Notes: a model not told the origin generated them from the sequence alone. 64,000 nucleotides of DNA from a virus (IMGVR_UViG_3300023174_000001:62001-126000), one strand, 5' to 3'; counted from the first letter of the stretch, positions 7,873 through 15,851 are shown. Translations and numbers: made by a program.

Positions 7873-8203
7873 GCGTCTTCCTGCCCGTGATGCGATTGGT
7901 CGCTTCCTTGCCGATGACAATGGCAATATTCTTTACACTGATTCACCTGCCGAACTAATTGAAAAGGCAAAAGCAAAAGCGTTGAAGAAGGATAGAGAAC
8001 TACTAAACCGAATCAACACTATTCACAAATTGACAACCTCTACAACTTGTGGTTGTGGTGGAGATTGTAAGTGTGCTTCAGAAAAGCCAGCCGTAAAAAA
8101 GCCAGCCGTAAAGAAAACAGCATCTAAACCTGTCGCAAAGAAGCCAGTTGCTAAAAAGACAACTTCAACAACTGCTAAGAAAGCAACACCAAAAAAGAAG
8201 TAA
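7835..8203 (+). CDS. Protein with CGCGGDCKC motif and histone-H1-like Lys/Ala/Pro tail
   Basis: 122 residues, overlapping the Mom-like gene by 38 bp. The N-terminal half is basic and helical. In the middle is a tight cluster TTCGCGGDCKC, like a metal-binding knuckle. The last 35 residues are repeats of KKPAVKK/KKPVAKK, as in histone H1 tails or bacterial HU-like proteins, so nonspecific DNA or RNA binding is likely. It ends directly before a strong terminator. Candidate roles are DNA compaction or packaging; this is inferred from composition only. Confidence 0.65.
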   Translation: MSWITNLFKKKPKRLPARDAIGRFLADDNGNILYTDSPAELIEKAKAKALKKDRELLNRINTIHKLTTSTTCGCGGDCKCASEKPAVKKPAVKKTASKPVAKKPVAKKTTSTTAKKATPKKK

Positions 8204-8227
8204 TTTCAAAACACTTTTTAGAATTAG

Positions 8228-8266
8228 CCCCGTAAAAATCTAATCCTTGATTTTTCGGGGTTTTTT
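8228..8266 (+). terminator. Rho-independent terminator
   Basis: CCCCGTAAAAATC pairs with GATTTTTCGGGG around a short loop and is followed by six T. It closes the 5084-8203 operon. Confidence 0.85.
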
Positions 8267-8269
8267 CTA

Positions 8270-8483
8270 TGTTTGTAAATGAAAAAGGTACCCCGGTCCC
8301 TCACCAGGGGCAAAATTTCGCCCAAAGCAGATTTCGCCAATAGCGTATAGTGGGAACTGTCGGGGTCTAGCCTCGACGGGTAGAGGCGTTCTTTGAATTG
8401 CGTAATTGCAAACAGAATGGGTTGAGTGGTCAGCAGCCTCTCCCCCGTCTGGCCACTCAACTCTTAGTGTTAGGTAATTACTT
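8270..8483 (+). other. Structured leader upstream of the terminase-small-subunit-like gene
   Basis: A 214-base noncoding stretch with three potential hairpins: 8292-8311 (CCCCGGT/ACCAGGGG), about 8360-8380 (GTCGGGG/CCTCGAC), and a 13-bp stem GTTGAGTGGTCAG/CTGGCCACTCAAC at 8421-8461 with a 15-base loop. I see no tRNA shape. Possible roles are a regulatory leader, or a packaging (cos/pac) site, which often lies next to the small terminase gene. Confidence 0.45.
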
Positions 8484-9413
8484 ATGACAGACGCAATTGA
8501 GAGAGACCCGTTTGCCAAACCTGAGTTGGAACTTCCAGATGTCCAAATCGACACCCCTATAAATCTCAGACCCGACCTCAGTCTCCACGGAATTGAAGAG
8601 ACCGACCGTGGCGTATGTCTGGACACATTTGAAAATAGACAAGCGTTGCGTAGGGCTAAGTTCAATTGGCTTCCCGTCTACGCTCTAAACGGAGTTCCGA
8701 CTGGACTAATCCAAGCCCTCTCCCCGGAGATGCAGAGCCAGCAACGGCTAATGTCGCTTGAAGAAAAGTTAGCAATTCTTTCGGACCCTAAAGATAAAAA
8801 TTCTGATTATATAACTGGCTATGACTTATTAGCCGAGTCTGCTTCAGACTACATCGCACCTCCTTGGGTACTTGGAGCAACACGGGCTTGGGCTAAGCAA
8901 CAGAATTCAGGCGAACTCTTGCATGGAAAAAAGGAACTCCCTTTTCCTCGACGCTGTAAAGCAATCAAAGATGATGGCATCAGATGTCAACTCTGGTCTG
9001 GGGGCCGAGGGGCAGACGATGGCTTGTGCCGCGTTCATTTGGGCTCCTTACGCAATAAACCTACCGACTCAGTTGAGCGTGCCCGTCATCGACTTACTCA
9101 AGCAACTCCATCCGCCGTTGATGTTCTCGAACAACTTATGGACAACGCTGAGTCCGAACCCGTCAAACTCAAGGCGGCCACCGAAATTCTTGACCGTGCT
9201 GGCATTCGTGCTGGTATTGACATCAATACCGATGTCACTATTGATGTCCGCCCCGCAGCATCCATCATCTCCGAACGGTTGGAGCGTTTAGCAAATAACG
9301 CCATAGAAGCACAACGGCGTTTACAATCAGCCCAGAGCGAACACGAGACTATAATAGAAGCAGAGGTCGTAGAAGACGACAAGAAAACCGAGACCGATGT
9401 CAAACCTGAATAG
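8484..9413 (+). CDS. Terminase-small-subunit-like protein with Cys/His knuckle
   Basis: 309 residues. A Cys/His motif (Cys158, Cys168, Cys182, His185) sits in an RCKAIKDDGIRC...CRVH block. It is followed by a helical repeat (VLEQLMDNAESEPVKLKAATEILDRAGI, about 213-241) that I associate with small terminase or other DNA-recognition proteins of actinophages. In packaging, the small subunit marks the DNA end for the large subunit. It lies 25 kb from the large terminase gene, which is unusual, so another DNA-binding role remains possible. It begins after a structured leader and overlaps the next gene by 17 bp. Confidence 0.5.
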   Translation: MTDAIERDPFAKPELELPDVQIDTPINLRPDLSLHGIEETDRGVCLDTFENRQALRRAKFNWLPVYALNGVPTGLIQALSPEMQSQQRLMSLEEKLAILSDPKDKNSDYITGYDLLAESASDYIAPPWVLGATRAWAKQQNSGELLHGKKELPFPRRCKAIKDDGIRCQLWSGGRGADDGLCRVHLGSLRNKPTDSVERARHRLTQATPSAVDVLEQLMDNAESEPVKLKAATEILDRAGIRAGIDINTDVTIDVRPAASIISERLERLANNAIEAQRRLQSAQSEHETIIEAEVVEDDKKTETDVKPE

Positions 9414-9591
9414 TATAGTAGAACAACTAACGGCGTTGACGGAGGGGCTTCACGAAGATGTTAAACTAGCGTCGACCAGATTGGAACACATCAGGCTGAC
9501 GGCGAGGGCCAACGAAGCGGTCAACATTCTTCACGACCTTATGCTATTCCAGGATGCGGAAGGCCAAGATGCCAACACCGACGGCGAGTGA
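9397..9591 (+). CDS. Short coiled-coil protein
   Basis: 64 residues, mostly one amphipathic helix (about 3-52) with Leu at heptad spacing, then a short acidic tail. It overlaps both neighbours, which supports translation. The DNA is rich in ACGGC/ACGG words like the intergenic repeats further right. Function is unknown; small phage coiled coils next to endolysins can be holin or Rz-like partners, but there is no membrane segment here. Confidence 0.5.
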   Translation: MSNLNSIVEQLTALTEGLHEDVKLASTRLEHIRLTARANEAVNILHDLMLFQDAEGQDANTDGE

Positions 9592-10333
9592 ATTACGCGA
9601 ACGCTTCATATCTAAAGCATTAGAGTATGTCGGTTATGAGACACTCAACGGCTTGGAGAATGTCTTCGGTCAACGGCTAGGTCTGAACGGCAAGCCATGG
9701 AACGGAATGTTTATTGATGTCGTCGCCGCAGAAGCGGGCGTGCGTTTACCTGTAGCACACACGGTGTCGACGGTAGCACTTGCCCATTACCTGGGTAGGG
9801 GTTTTTTCCATGTAAGACCACGGCGAGGAGATATCGTCTTCTTCCAAACATCAACGGCAAGCGAATTCGGTATGCCTCACATTGGTATCGTTCTGGACAC
9901 TAAACGGCACGCCACTGACGGTATTATACAAACCGTCGAAGCAATGACGGCAAGCGGATTGCCTAAAAAAGCACAAACACCTAACGGTGTCTATGTACGC
10001 ACCCGTCATCAAACGGAGGTCATTGGATACGCCAGACCAAAATATAAGACGGCTAGCCCTTTGACCCCAAATGAGAACGCACCAGAAGTAGTGCCCGCTC
10101 AGGTCCGAAGTGGGATAAAGCATAAGAGCGTTGTCCATGTGCAGATGGCGTTGTCTAAGGTGACCGGGATTACAGGCTTGCCAAGAGGACACTTTGACGC
10201 AAAGACCAAACTTGCTTACGCAAAGTTCCAAAGAGACATTGGTTATGTGGGCATCTCTGCGTCTGGAGACGCTGACTATAACTCCTTGAAATTACTGGGC
10301 GAACTAACGGGCTTCTTCAACGCAAAGCCATAG
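9569..10333 (+). CDS. Endolysin-like protein: CHAP-type domain plus peptidoglycan-binding domain
   Basis: 254 residues from ATG 9569, chosen over ATG 9554 because GGAAGG sits 5 bases upstream. The N-terminal half has the CHAP layout: GLNGKPWNGMFID at about 38-50, RRGDIVFF near 85-92, and GMPHIGIV at 101-108. CHAP enzymes cut peptidoglycan peptide bonds with a Cys-His pair. His104 is present, but the position of the nucleophile Cys (PWC) is Asn45 here. I recall the same W-N/S-G variant in related actinophage proteins. The C-terminal part (about 185-250) is a PG_binding_1-type repeat. It may be a lysin with altered chemistry or a noncatalytic wall-binding protein. Confidence 0.7.
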   Translation: MPTPTASELRERFISKALEYVGYETLNGLENVFGQRLGLNGKPWNGMFIDVVAAEAGVRLPVAHTVSTVALAHYLGRGFFHVRPRRGDIVFFQTSTASEFGMPHIGIVLDTKRHATDGIIQTVEAMTASGLPKKAQTPNGVYVRTRHQTEVIGYARPKYKTASPLTPNENAPEVVPAQVRSGIKHKSVVHVQMALSKVTGITGLPRGHFDAKTKLAYAKFQRDIGYVGISASGDADYNSLKLLGELTGFFNAKP

Positions 10334-10458
10334 CACAGACCACTGACATTCTGTTGGCGGGAACAAATCCTTATGCTTTTCCAGGCTCAGCGGCTGAAGG
10401 CGGGAAGCCGCGACGGCGGCTGGCATGGAAATAAATCTTAATCGTTATGCGATTCTGC

Positions 10459-10487
10459 TTGACAAATCCCAAAAATCGCTTTAGGAT
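10459..10487 (+). promoter_or_regulatory. Vegetative-type promoter
   Basis: TTGACA (10459-10464), 17-bp spacer, TAGGAT (10482-10487). The -10 lies inside an 11-bp-arm palindrome. Confidence 0.65.
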
Positions 10488-10504
10488 ATGTTCCATATCC
10501 TAAA
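10480..10504. promoter_or_regulatory. Perfect palindrome over the -10 region (candidate operator)
   Basis: TTTAGGATATG and CATATCCTAAA are exact inverted copies separated by TTC. The palindrome covers the -10 and start point of the 10459 promoter, the classic place for a repressor site. Confidence 0.6.
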
Positions 10505-10579
10505 GTAATTCCAGATATACTTGGCCCGGAACCCCAGTAAACAAGCGGGAGGCGGACCCCGGCCTAAATAAAAACATAA

Positions 10580-10746
10580 GACGGCAAGCCCTTATGCTAC
10601 ACATTTCAAACGGCGAGCGGGTGACTGAACGAAACAAACGGCAAGCGAAAAGACGGCAAGCCTGGGTACCCCCTTTTTCCATGCAGATGACGGCTTGCCT
10701 TCAACGGGGTATAGAATAAACACATAACGGCAAGCAACGGCAAGCC
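10580..10746 (+). repeat. ACGGCNNGC repeat cluster 1
   Basis: At least seven copies of ACGGC[AT/AA/TT/GA]GC(C), all in the same orientation, including two adjacent copies directly before the ATG at 10747. The core GGCNNGCC is a small palindrome. Confidence 0.75.
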
Positions 10747-11019
10747 ATGAGCAATAGAAAGATAACGGATATGACATTTGACGAGTGGGTAAAGGTAGGG
10801 TTCGATAACGGGTGGGTTGGTGCTCCTATATGCGAGACGCATGACGGCTTGCCTACAACAGAGGCTGAAGACAAAGAGTTTGAAGAGGGTGGAGACCCTT
10901 GCATTCATATCCTGCGTCTGTACGACACTGTTGAGCAGAAATTAGAAATTGAAGAGAACCATTCGCCATCTGTGTGGCGTGCAACAAACTCTGGACTTGG
11001 CGTTTCTGATTTAGGCTAA
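10747..11019 (+). CDS. Conserved small acidic protein
   Basis: 90 residues, acidic, soluble. The stretch DNGWVGAPICETHDGLPTTEAEDKEFEEGGDPC (two parts) matches my memory of a widespread family of unknown function in actinophages and cyanophages, with conserved Cys, His and Asp residues that suggest metal binding. There is no good ribosome site; the ATG follows two ACGGCAAGC copies directly. One further ACGGCTTGCC lies inside the gene. Confidence 0.7.
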   Translation: MSNRKITDMTFDEWVKVGFDNGWVGAPICETHDGLPTTEAEDKEFEEGGDPCIHILRLYDTVEQKLEIEENHSPSVWRATNSGLGVSDLG

Positions 11020-11049
11020 ATCTTAAAATCACAGGTTTTGTGATGTTTT

Positions 11050-11277
11050 ATGATAAAACCTATGAGACACATAGAACTGCACACAATTGAATCCTCTAAG
11101 GATGTCGCTACTGCTAACGAGGTTGGCCTGGAAGTGGCCGGGGCGGAAACTTGCGAGGAATGTTTCCAGCAAGTTGGCGAAAGTCCACTAAGCAAGAAGT
11201 TTGTCCCCTTTGTCTTTGCCCTAGATGATGAGGCAGAGTGGGTCGTCTGCTTCGAGTGTGCGTCTCCCATCCTCTAG
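11050..11277 (+). CDS. Small CxxC/CxxC protein
   Basis: 75 residues (ATG 11050; ATG 11062 is an alternative). It has CEEC in the middle and CFEC near the C-terminus, a likely zinc ribbon. The start codon lies inside an inverted repeat (AGGTTTT at 11033, AAAACCT at 11055), which could hide the ribosome site. Function is unknown. Confidence 0.5.
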   Translation: MIKPMRHIELHTIESSKDVATANEVGLEVAGAETCEECFQQVGESPLSKKFVPFVFALDDEAEWVVCFECASPIL

Positions 11278-11289
11278 CCCCCATCTAGC

Positions 11290-11362
11290 AACCAGGTTAC
11301 CCTTTTTTCCATGCAAGTGGATTCCATGCTGACGCATGGAAAAAGAGGGGACCTGGTTTTTT
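11290..11362. terminator. Large composite hairpin terminator with TTTTTCCATGC element
   Basis: AACCAGGT (11290-11297) pairs with ACCTGGTT (11351-11358), followed by T. Inside it, TTTTTTCCATGC pairs with GCATGGAAAAA. This is the first full copy of a hairpin that recurs in many intergenic regions of the window. Confidence 0.7.
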
Positions 11363-11420
11363 GCTTCCTCCCGGCTTCTCATCAGAACTCCTTATGCTTT
11401 TCCGGGGGATACCCTGAAGA

Positions 11421-11437
11421 TTTCGCTCACAGCGAAC
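11421..11437. promoter_or_regulatory. ClgR-type operator
   Basis: TTTCGC-TCACA-GCGAAC, one mismatch from GTTCGC-N5-GCGAAC. It lies 18 bp upstream of the GGGAAT box at 11456. Confidence 0.65.
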
Positions 11438-11455
11438 AAGATAATCTTGACATCC

Positions 11456-11484
11456 GGGAATGAATCTGGAATGATTGAGTTATA
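11456..11484 (+). promoter_or_regulatory. SigR/SigH-type promoter
   Basis: GGGAAT (11456), 17-bp spacer, GTTATA (11479-11484). A vegetative TTGACA-N17-AATGAT overlaps it at 11447-11475, so two sigma factors could share the site. Confidence 0.7.
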
Positions 11485-11490
11485 GATAGT

Positions 11491-11580
11491 ATGAACCAAA
11501 TAGAAACACCAGAAAAAAAGATTTCCAAAACCGGGAATAAATCTGGGAGAAGTTTAGTTCTACTTATTACAACTGAATAA
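11491..11580 (+). CDS. Possible leaderless 29-aa peptide
   Basis: ATG at 11491 lies about where transcription from the 11456 promoter should start, so the mRNA would be leaderless, which actinobacteria translate well. The frame runs 29 codons and ends in TAA. It has a basic first half and a hydrophobic end. A second SigR/SigH-type motif lies inside it. It may be a chance frame. Confidence 0.25.
   Translation: MNQIETPEKKISKTGNKSGRSLVLLITTE
11533..11562 (+). promoter_or_regulatory. SigR/SigH-type promoter (weaker -10)
   Basis: GGGAAT (11533), 18-bp spacer, GTTCTA (11557-11562). It would drive the gene at 11693. Confidence 0.5.
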
Positions 11581-11619
11581 AAAGTCAAGGACACGCCAAA
11601 AAAAGTTTTTGAAATGAAC

Positions 11620-11649
11620 TTGACAAGTGTAAGACCCTGTGCTTATACT
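11620..11649 (+). promoter_or_regulatory. Vegetative-type promoter
   Basis: TTGACA (11620-11625), 18-bp spacer, TATACT (11644-11649), 44 bp before the start codon at 11693. Confidence 0.75.
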
Positions 11650-11692
11650 TTCTAATACCAAATACAAATGCGTCAATTACTAAGGAGACCAA

Positions 11693-12217
11693 GTGAACGC
11701 AAAGACAGAAAAGGACTGTGCTGGCAAGGCACTTTACCTAGAGTTCCGTAAAGAGAACTACACCTACCAAATGATTGCCACTCCACCTGCGATAGATGTG
11801 AATGGCAACTTCATCCCTGCGTGTGCTATGGAGAGAAGACTCTCTTCTTATCACCCACGCAAAAACTGGAACTTTACCAGCGTTCCTGTGAACGACTCAT
11901 TCAAGATTGAGCGTGATGCTAGTGGCGATTTCTCACAGATAGATTTAACATCTGCTGGCGAGATTGGTGCTCTTCACATTCAGCGTTTGTTCGCTCGCAC
12001 CATTGACTCTCTATTCCACAGAGGTTGGACTTTGTTCAAGACACCTGTGGCAGTAGAAGTAACTTACAAGGACTTGGCAACAATCAAGTCTGGTAAGACT
12101 TCCAATGACCTTATTAGACGCATCGAGCGTTCTCGTAAGCACTTTGGATTCCCAGAAGAACTCTTCGACCAACCAGTCGTTGAGCCAACCACTGTCACAC
12201 TGACACCAGTAGTCTAA
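11693..12217 (+). CDS. Hypothetical protein, first gene of the AAA+/VWA block
   Basis: 174 residues starting with GTG at 11693; AAGGAG lies 7 bases upstream. It is a soluble mixed alpha/beta protein with no membrane segment or Cys cluster. It is 16 bp before the MoxR-like ATPase gene and probably shares its promoter. Position suggests a substrate or partner of the ATPase/VWA machine. I do not recognise the family. Confidence 0.7.
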   Translation: MNAKTEKDCAGKALYLEFRKENYTYQMIATPPAIDVNGNFIPACAMERRLSSYHPRKNWNFTSVPVNDSFKIERDASGDFSQIDLTSAGEIGALHIQRLFARTIDSLFHRGWTLFKTPVAVEVTYKDLATIKSGKTSNDLIRRIERSRKHFGFPEELFDQPVVEPTTVTLTPVV

Positions 12218-12233
12218 GAATAGGAGACCAATT

Positions 12234-13271
12234 ATGACTACAATCAACCCAACACAAACACCAACCCAGCAAGCAGTTGCTTGGACACGAGACCAAGTTA
12301 GATTGCACCCTAATCTGCCAGAACTACTAAACGCAGTCGTGGGTCAAACTCTAAACTCGGTTTCTGCATCTGACCTTAACCTTGTATTTGACGAGACAAC
12401 TGGTAAAGCAGTTATTCGTAATCGTGATGCAAATCCAGTTAGGAAAATTATGAACGCAGTCGATGCTCTCGCTGGCGAAAGTTTTTACCTGCGACCAAAT
12501 GGTCACAAGTATTACACTCGCTCGTGGGGTCAGCACACTGATGTTGAAGTTGTTCGCAACCAAAGAGCCAGTGAGCGTGGAAAATCAATCCTGCTCTATG
12601 GTGCTCCGGGAACTGGCAAGACTGCTATGTTCGAGGGTGCGTTTGGTGACGACCTAATCACAGTTCTTGGAACTGGCGACACCGAAGTTGGCGACCTAGT
12701 TGGTGGCTATGTTCAAACTGTTGCTGGTGGATTCGAGTGGATTGATGGGCCGCTGGTTCAAGCAGCAGAGCAAGGTAAAGTTTTGCTCATTGACGAGATT
12801 GGTCTAATCGACCCTAAGGTCTTGTCTGTTGTTTATGGACTTATGGATGGTCGTAAAGAACTCAAAGTAACTGCCAACCCTGAACGAGCAATCGTTAAGG
12901 CACAGCCGGGATTCTTTGTGGTTGCTGCGACTAACCCAAATGCTCCGGGAGTAAATCTTTCAGAGGCACTTCTATCTCGCTTTGGTATTCAAGCAGAAAT
13001 GACAACTGACTGGTCGCTTGCTCGTAAGTTAGGCGTTCCAGCACAAGCAGTAACTTGTGCACAGAACCTGTTCAAAAAGCAACAGTCTGACGAGGTCAAC
13101 TGGTCTCCACAGATGCGTGAACTTTTGGACTTCCGTGACATCGCAGAAGACTTGGGAACTGAATGGGCTGTAAGCAATCTAATTGCTCAAGCACCATTCG
13201 AGGACAGAGCGATTGTCGCAGATGTATTTACTCGTGTCTTTGGCACAGAGTTCAAGCCAGCCAAAATCTAG
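12234..13271 (+). CDS. MoxR/CobS-like AAA+ ATPase
   Basis: 345 residues. Walker A GAPGTGKT at 123-130, Walker B VLLIDEIG at 183-190, sensor-1 AATNPN near 227, and an SRFG arginine-finger-like motif near 244. This family remodels protein complexes or inserts metals and nearly always works with a VWA-domain partner (MoxR/VWA, CobS/CobT, RavA/ViaA). Such a partner is the next gene. About 110 N-terminal residues precede the ATPase core. The target in the phage cycle is unknown; control of host enzymes or virion assembly are options. Confidence 0.85.
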   Translation: MTTINPTQTPTQQAVAWTRDQVRLHPNLPELLNAVVGQTLNSVSASDLNLVFDETTGKAVIRNRDANPVRKIMNAVDALAGESFYLRPNGHKYYTRSWGQHTDVEVVRNQRASERGKSILLYGAPGTGKTAMFEGAFGDDLITVLGTGDTEVGDLVGGYVQTVAGGFEWIDGPLVQAAEQGKVLLIDEIGLIDPKVLSVVYGLMDGRKELKVTANPERAIVKAQPGFFVVAATNPNAPGVNLSEALLSRFGIQAEMTTDWSLARKLGVPAQAVTCAQNLFKKQQSDEVNWSPQMRELLDFRDIAEDLGTEWAVSNLIAQAPFEDRAIVADVFTRVFGTEFKPAKI

Positions 13272-13359
13272 GTCTCCCAAACAGAGATTTTGGCTAAAGG
13301 GGGGGAGTGGGTCGACAAAATCCCCACTCCCTCTACCCCAAAAAAAGTTTTGAAAAATA

Positions 13360-13400
13360 GGGAATAATACTTGACTAATGTCAGTTATAACTTATACAAT
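13360..13400 (+). promoter_or_regulatory. Overlapping SigR/SigH-type and vegetative promoters
   Basis: GGGAAT (13360), 18 bp, GTTATA (13384-13389); overlapped by TTGACT (13371), 18 bp, TACAAT (13395-13400). The TGACT-AA-TGTCA palindrome lies on the vegetative -35. It drives the VWA gene. Confidence 0.7.
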
Positions 13401-13425
13401 GTAGTTATTACACGAAAGGACTCAA

Positions 13426-15294
13426 ATGAGCCACTACAAATTAGATACTAAGCCAGTAGGTCGCACGCACTATGACTGGCTAGGCGTTGGTGCTAGCGTT
13501 GGAAAACTGGTCAACCAGTGGTCGCTACGCAACGACCTAGTTGTTGGTCTGGTCGAAGAGACCACCATTGGTGCACCTGCTTGTTTCAACCCTGCTAGTG
13601 CCGAGATTGAAGTTTGCATCAGCAAAGCATTTGGCAATGGAACTACTGCCAAAGAAGTTGGCGAACTAACTCAACGCAAGAACCAACTAAAGCACGCTGT
13701 TGCGACTGGTGCGATTTATCACGAGGCACTTCACGCTCGTGTTTCACGCTGGTCATTAGAGCAAGCATCCAAAGACCTAACTGCGAGAGAGTGGCGTTTC
13801 CTAAACTCTATGGAAGAGTCTCGTATCGAGTTCTGGGGTTGCAAGTATGTTCCACAGAACAGAACCCTACTTCGTGCTTGTGCGATTGAGATTGTCATTG
13901 GCGACTTGGAATCACACATTGAAAATGTTTCTAAGGTTGATGCCGCTGCGAACCTTGCGTTGCTAACTTTGGCTCGTGTTGATGCTGGCGTTCTAGACGA
14001 GAGAGACATTGTTGACTCTGTTCAGAAAATCCTTACCGAAGTTTTGAGCGAAGAAGTTATTTCTAAGTTGCGTGCTATCTGGAAAGATTTCCAGAACCAC
14101 CAAGACCACGCTAACGCTCTTCCACTTTACGACCTAACTCGTGAGTTCCTAAAAGTTCTAGACGAGCGTAAAGAAGAGACTGGCGAAGAAGAGGGTCAAG
14201 AACCAGAGGGCGAATGTGGCAAGCCGGGTGGAGAGCCGGGCACTGGAACTGGTAAGGGCGAACCTACACCAGAACAGATTAAAGAGTTCAAGGACTTTAT
14301 CGAAAAGGTCAAGGATGCTATCCAAGACATCAAAGAGCAGGTTCAGATTGCTAACCAGACTGAACTAGACGATGAACTCGATGCAGAAGAACGCAAAGAA
14401 GAAGTCGAGGCTCGTGAGCAAAAAGCAAACCAGCAGAAAGAAAACAAGAAAGAATCTAAAAAGGTTTTTGACAACACCTCAACTGATTCTCACATCACCA
14501 CTGCTGGAACTAAATCACGCTTAGTTGAATCTCGTAATCCAACTGGCGATGAAGTTGCTAGTGCTAATCGAATTGCTAACGCTCTGCGTAAAGCAAAGTA
14601 TCGTGAGCGTTCACAGACTCGCATTGGTAGTGTTGTTCCACCGGGTCGCTTGCGTTCTCGTGCTGTCGTTCAAGGTCAAGCACAAAAGGCTCGTGGTATC
14701 TTCACACCAGTCGAGGCTTGGAGAACTACTAAGCGTAAGACCACAGAAGACCCTACGCTGAATGTTGGCATTATGGTTGACATCTCTGGCTCTATGCGAC
14801 CAGCAATGACACCAATGGCTATTACTGCTTGGGTTATGTCAGAGGCTGTTCACAGAGTTCAGGGCAAGTCAGCAATGGTCTACTATGGTCAGGATGTATT
14901 CGCACCACTTAAGCCGGGACAGCGTTTGACTAAGGTCAACACTTTCACAGCACCAGACTCTACCGAAGAGTTTGATAGAGCGTTCAAGGCTCTAGACGGT
15001 GGCTTGGGTATCACTCACGCTGACGGTGCTAAGTTGCTTGTGATTGTTTCTGACGGTCATTACCGACCTGACCAGAAAGCAAAAGCACGCAAGATGCTGA
15101 AAGAGGCTGACCGTAATGGCGTGGCTATTCTGTGGTTGACCTTTGACGGTAAAGTTGCTGAACCGACTGAACTGTTGAGCGGAACTGCTGGCAAGGTTGT
15201 ATCACTGGCGAGCAACGAATCACCGACCAGAGCATCACAGGTTATCGGTGAGACCGCAGCCAAAGTTCTGTCGGCTATCGGTTCAAGGGTCTAA
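13426..15294 (+). CDS. CobT-like VWA-domain protein with N-terminal HEALH motif
   Basis: 622 residues. Near residues 99-103 is HEALH, an HExxH zinc-peptidase-like motif (YHEALHARVS) seen in phage and bacterial CobT-type proteins. The middle (about 245-345) is very charged and Gly/Glu-rich, probably disordered. A VWA domain fills the C-terminus, with the MIDAS motif DISGS near residue 449 and a later SDGH. VWA partners deliver substrates to MoxR-type ATPases, and the ATPase gene is directly upstream. It has its own promoter pair at 13360. Role in infection is unknown. Confidence 0.85.
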   Translation: MSHYKLDTKPVGRTHYDWLGVGASVGKLVNQWSLRNDLVVGLVEETTIGAPACFNPASAEIEVCISKAFGNGTTAKEVGELTQRKNQLKHAVATGAIYHEALHARVSRWSLEQASKDLTAREWRFLNSMEESRIEFWGCKYVPQNRTLLRACAIEIVIGDLESHIENVSKVDAAANLALLTLARVDAGVLDERDIVDSVQKILTEVLSEEVISKLRAIWKDFQNHQDHANALPLYDLTREFLKVLDERKEETGEEEGQEPEGECGKPGGEPGTGTGKGEPTPEQIKEFKDFIEKVKDAIQDIKEQVQIANQTELDDELDAEERKEEVEAREQKANQQKENKKESKKVFDNTSTDSHITTAGTKSRLVESRNPTGDEVASANRIANALRKAKYRERSQTRIGSVVPPGRLRSRAVVQGQAQKARGIFTPVEAWRTTKRKTTEDPTLNVGIMVDISGSMRPAMTPMAITAWVMSEAVHRVQGKSAMVYYGQDVFAPLKPGQRLTKVNTFTAPDSTEEFDRAFKALDGGLGITHADGAKLLVIVSDGHYRPDQKAKARKMLKEADRNGVAILWLTFDGKVAEPTELLSGTAGKVVSLASNESPTRASQVIGETAAKVLSAIGSRV

Positions 15295-15396
15295 CGGCTC
15301 GTGTAGGGGTCGGCTTGCTAAACGGCAAGCCTATCCCTATAATAAATAACGGCAAGCCTAACGGCTCGCCTAAACGACAAAGAGACGGCAAGCGTA
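15294..15396 (+). repeat. ACGGCNNGC repeat cluster 2
   Basis: Six copies in about 100 bp (ACGGCTCG, CGGCTTGC, ACGGCAAGCC, ACGGCAAGCC, ACGGCTCGCC, ACGGCAAGCG), all in the + orientation, between the VWA gene and the next gene. Confidence 0.75.
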
Positions 15397-15423
15397 ATGG
15401 CGTGCCAGATAAGGAGACTCACG

Positions 15424-15837
15424 GTGGGTCAGTATCACATTTTAGTAAACATAGATAAGCAGGAGTGGGTAGACCCTCACGGCTTAGGTCTAGGCTCAAA
15501 GCAATGGGAGAGTCAGGTTGGTTGCGAGGGTTCGCTATCAGACGCTATGTATGTCCTCACAATGACAAGCCCGGATAGTGGTGGTGGAGATTTACCACGC
15601 ACAGACATTTCAGGTCGCTGGTGTGGAGATAGGGTTTTGATTGTAGGAGACTACACAGGGGCAGATGCAGTTCCAGGATTTACTGGGGCTGACGCTATCT
15701 ACCAACTGGCTACGCAAAGTCCTGATTACAAGAACATAACTGGCGAAGTTCGTGAGGCGTTCTCCAAAATCTTCGAGATTGCTTATGTCCAAGAGAACAT
15801 TGGCAGTCATACATTCTGGAAGAGAACTCTGGTCTAG
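15424..15837 (+). CDS. Conserved actinobacterial/phage protein of unknown function
   Basis: 137 residues from GTG 15424. An upstream ATG at 15397 is in frame, but the ribosome site AAGGAG lies inside that extension, so GTG is the better start. The beginning GQYHILVNIDKQEWVDPHGLG and the later GRWCGDRVLIVGDY match a family of unknown function I recall from many actinobacteria and their phages. It is probably a single alpha/beta domain. A strong terminator follows. Confidence 0.75.
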   Translation: MGQYHILVNIDKQEWVDPHGLGLGSKQWESQVGCEGSLSDAMYVLTMTSPDSGGGDLPRTDISGRWCGDRVLIVGDYTGADAVPGFTGADAIYQLATQSPDYKNITGEVREAFSKIFEIAYVQENIGSHTFWKRTLV

Positions 15838-15851
15838 CCTCTAAATAAAAT

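Larger units (their letters stand above)
10334..10746. other. 413-bp intergenic region with promoter, palindrome and ACGGC repeats
   Basis: No convincing gene. It holds two CTTATGCT words (near 10371 and 10588), a GC-rich hairpin region near 10395-10425, a vegetative promoter at 10459, a perfect palindrome at 10480, and a run of ACGGCNNGC repeats up to the next start codon. Confidence 0.7.

Noticed and set aside
8340-8420. tRNA or tmRNA in the leader
   Set aside because: The hairpins do not form a cloverleaf with acceptor stem and T loop.
10500-10908. Several leftward frames of 60-100 codons
   Set aside because: They overlap the ACGGC repeat region and a convincing rightward gene, have no ribosome sites and low-quality products.
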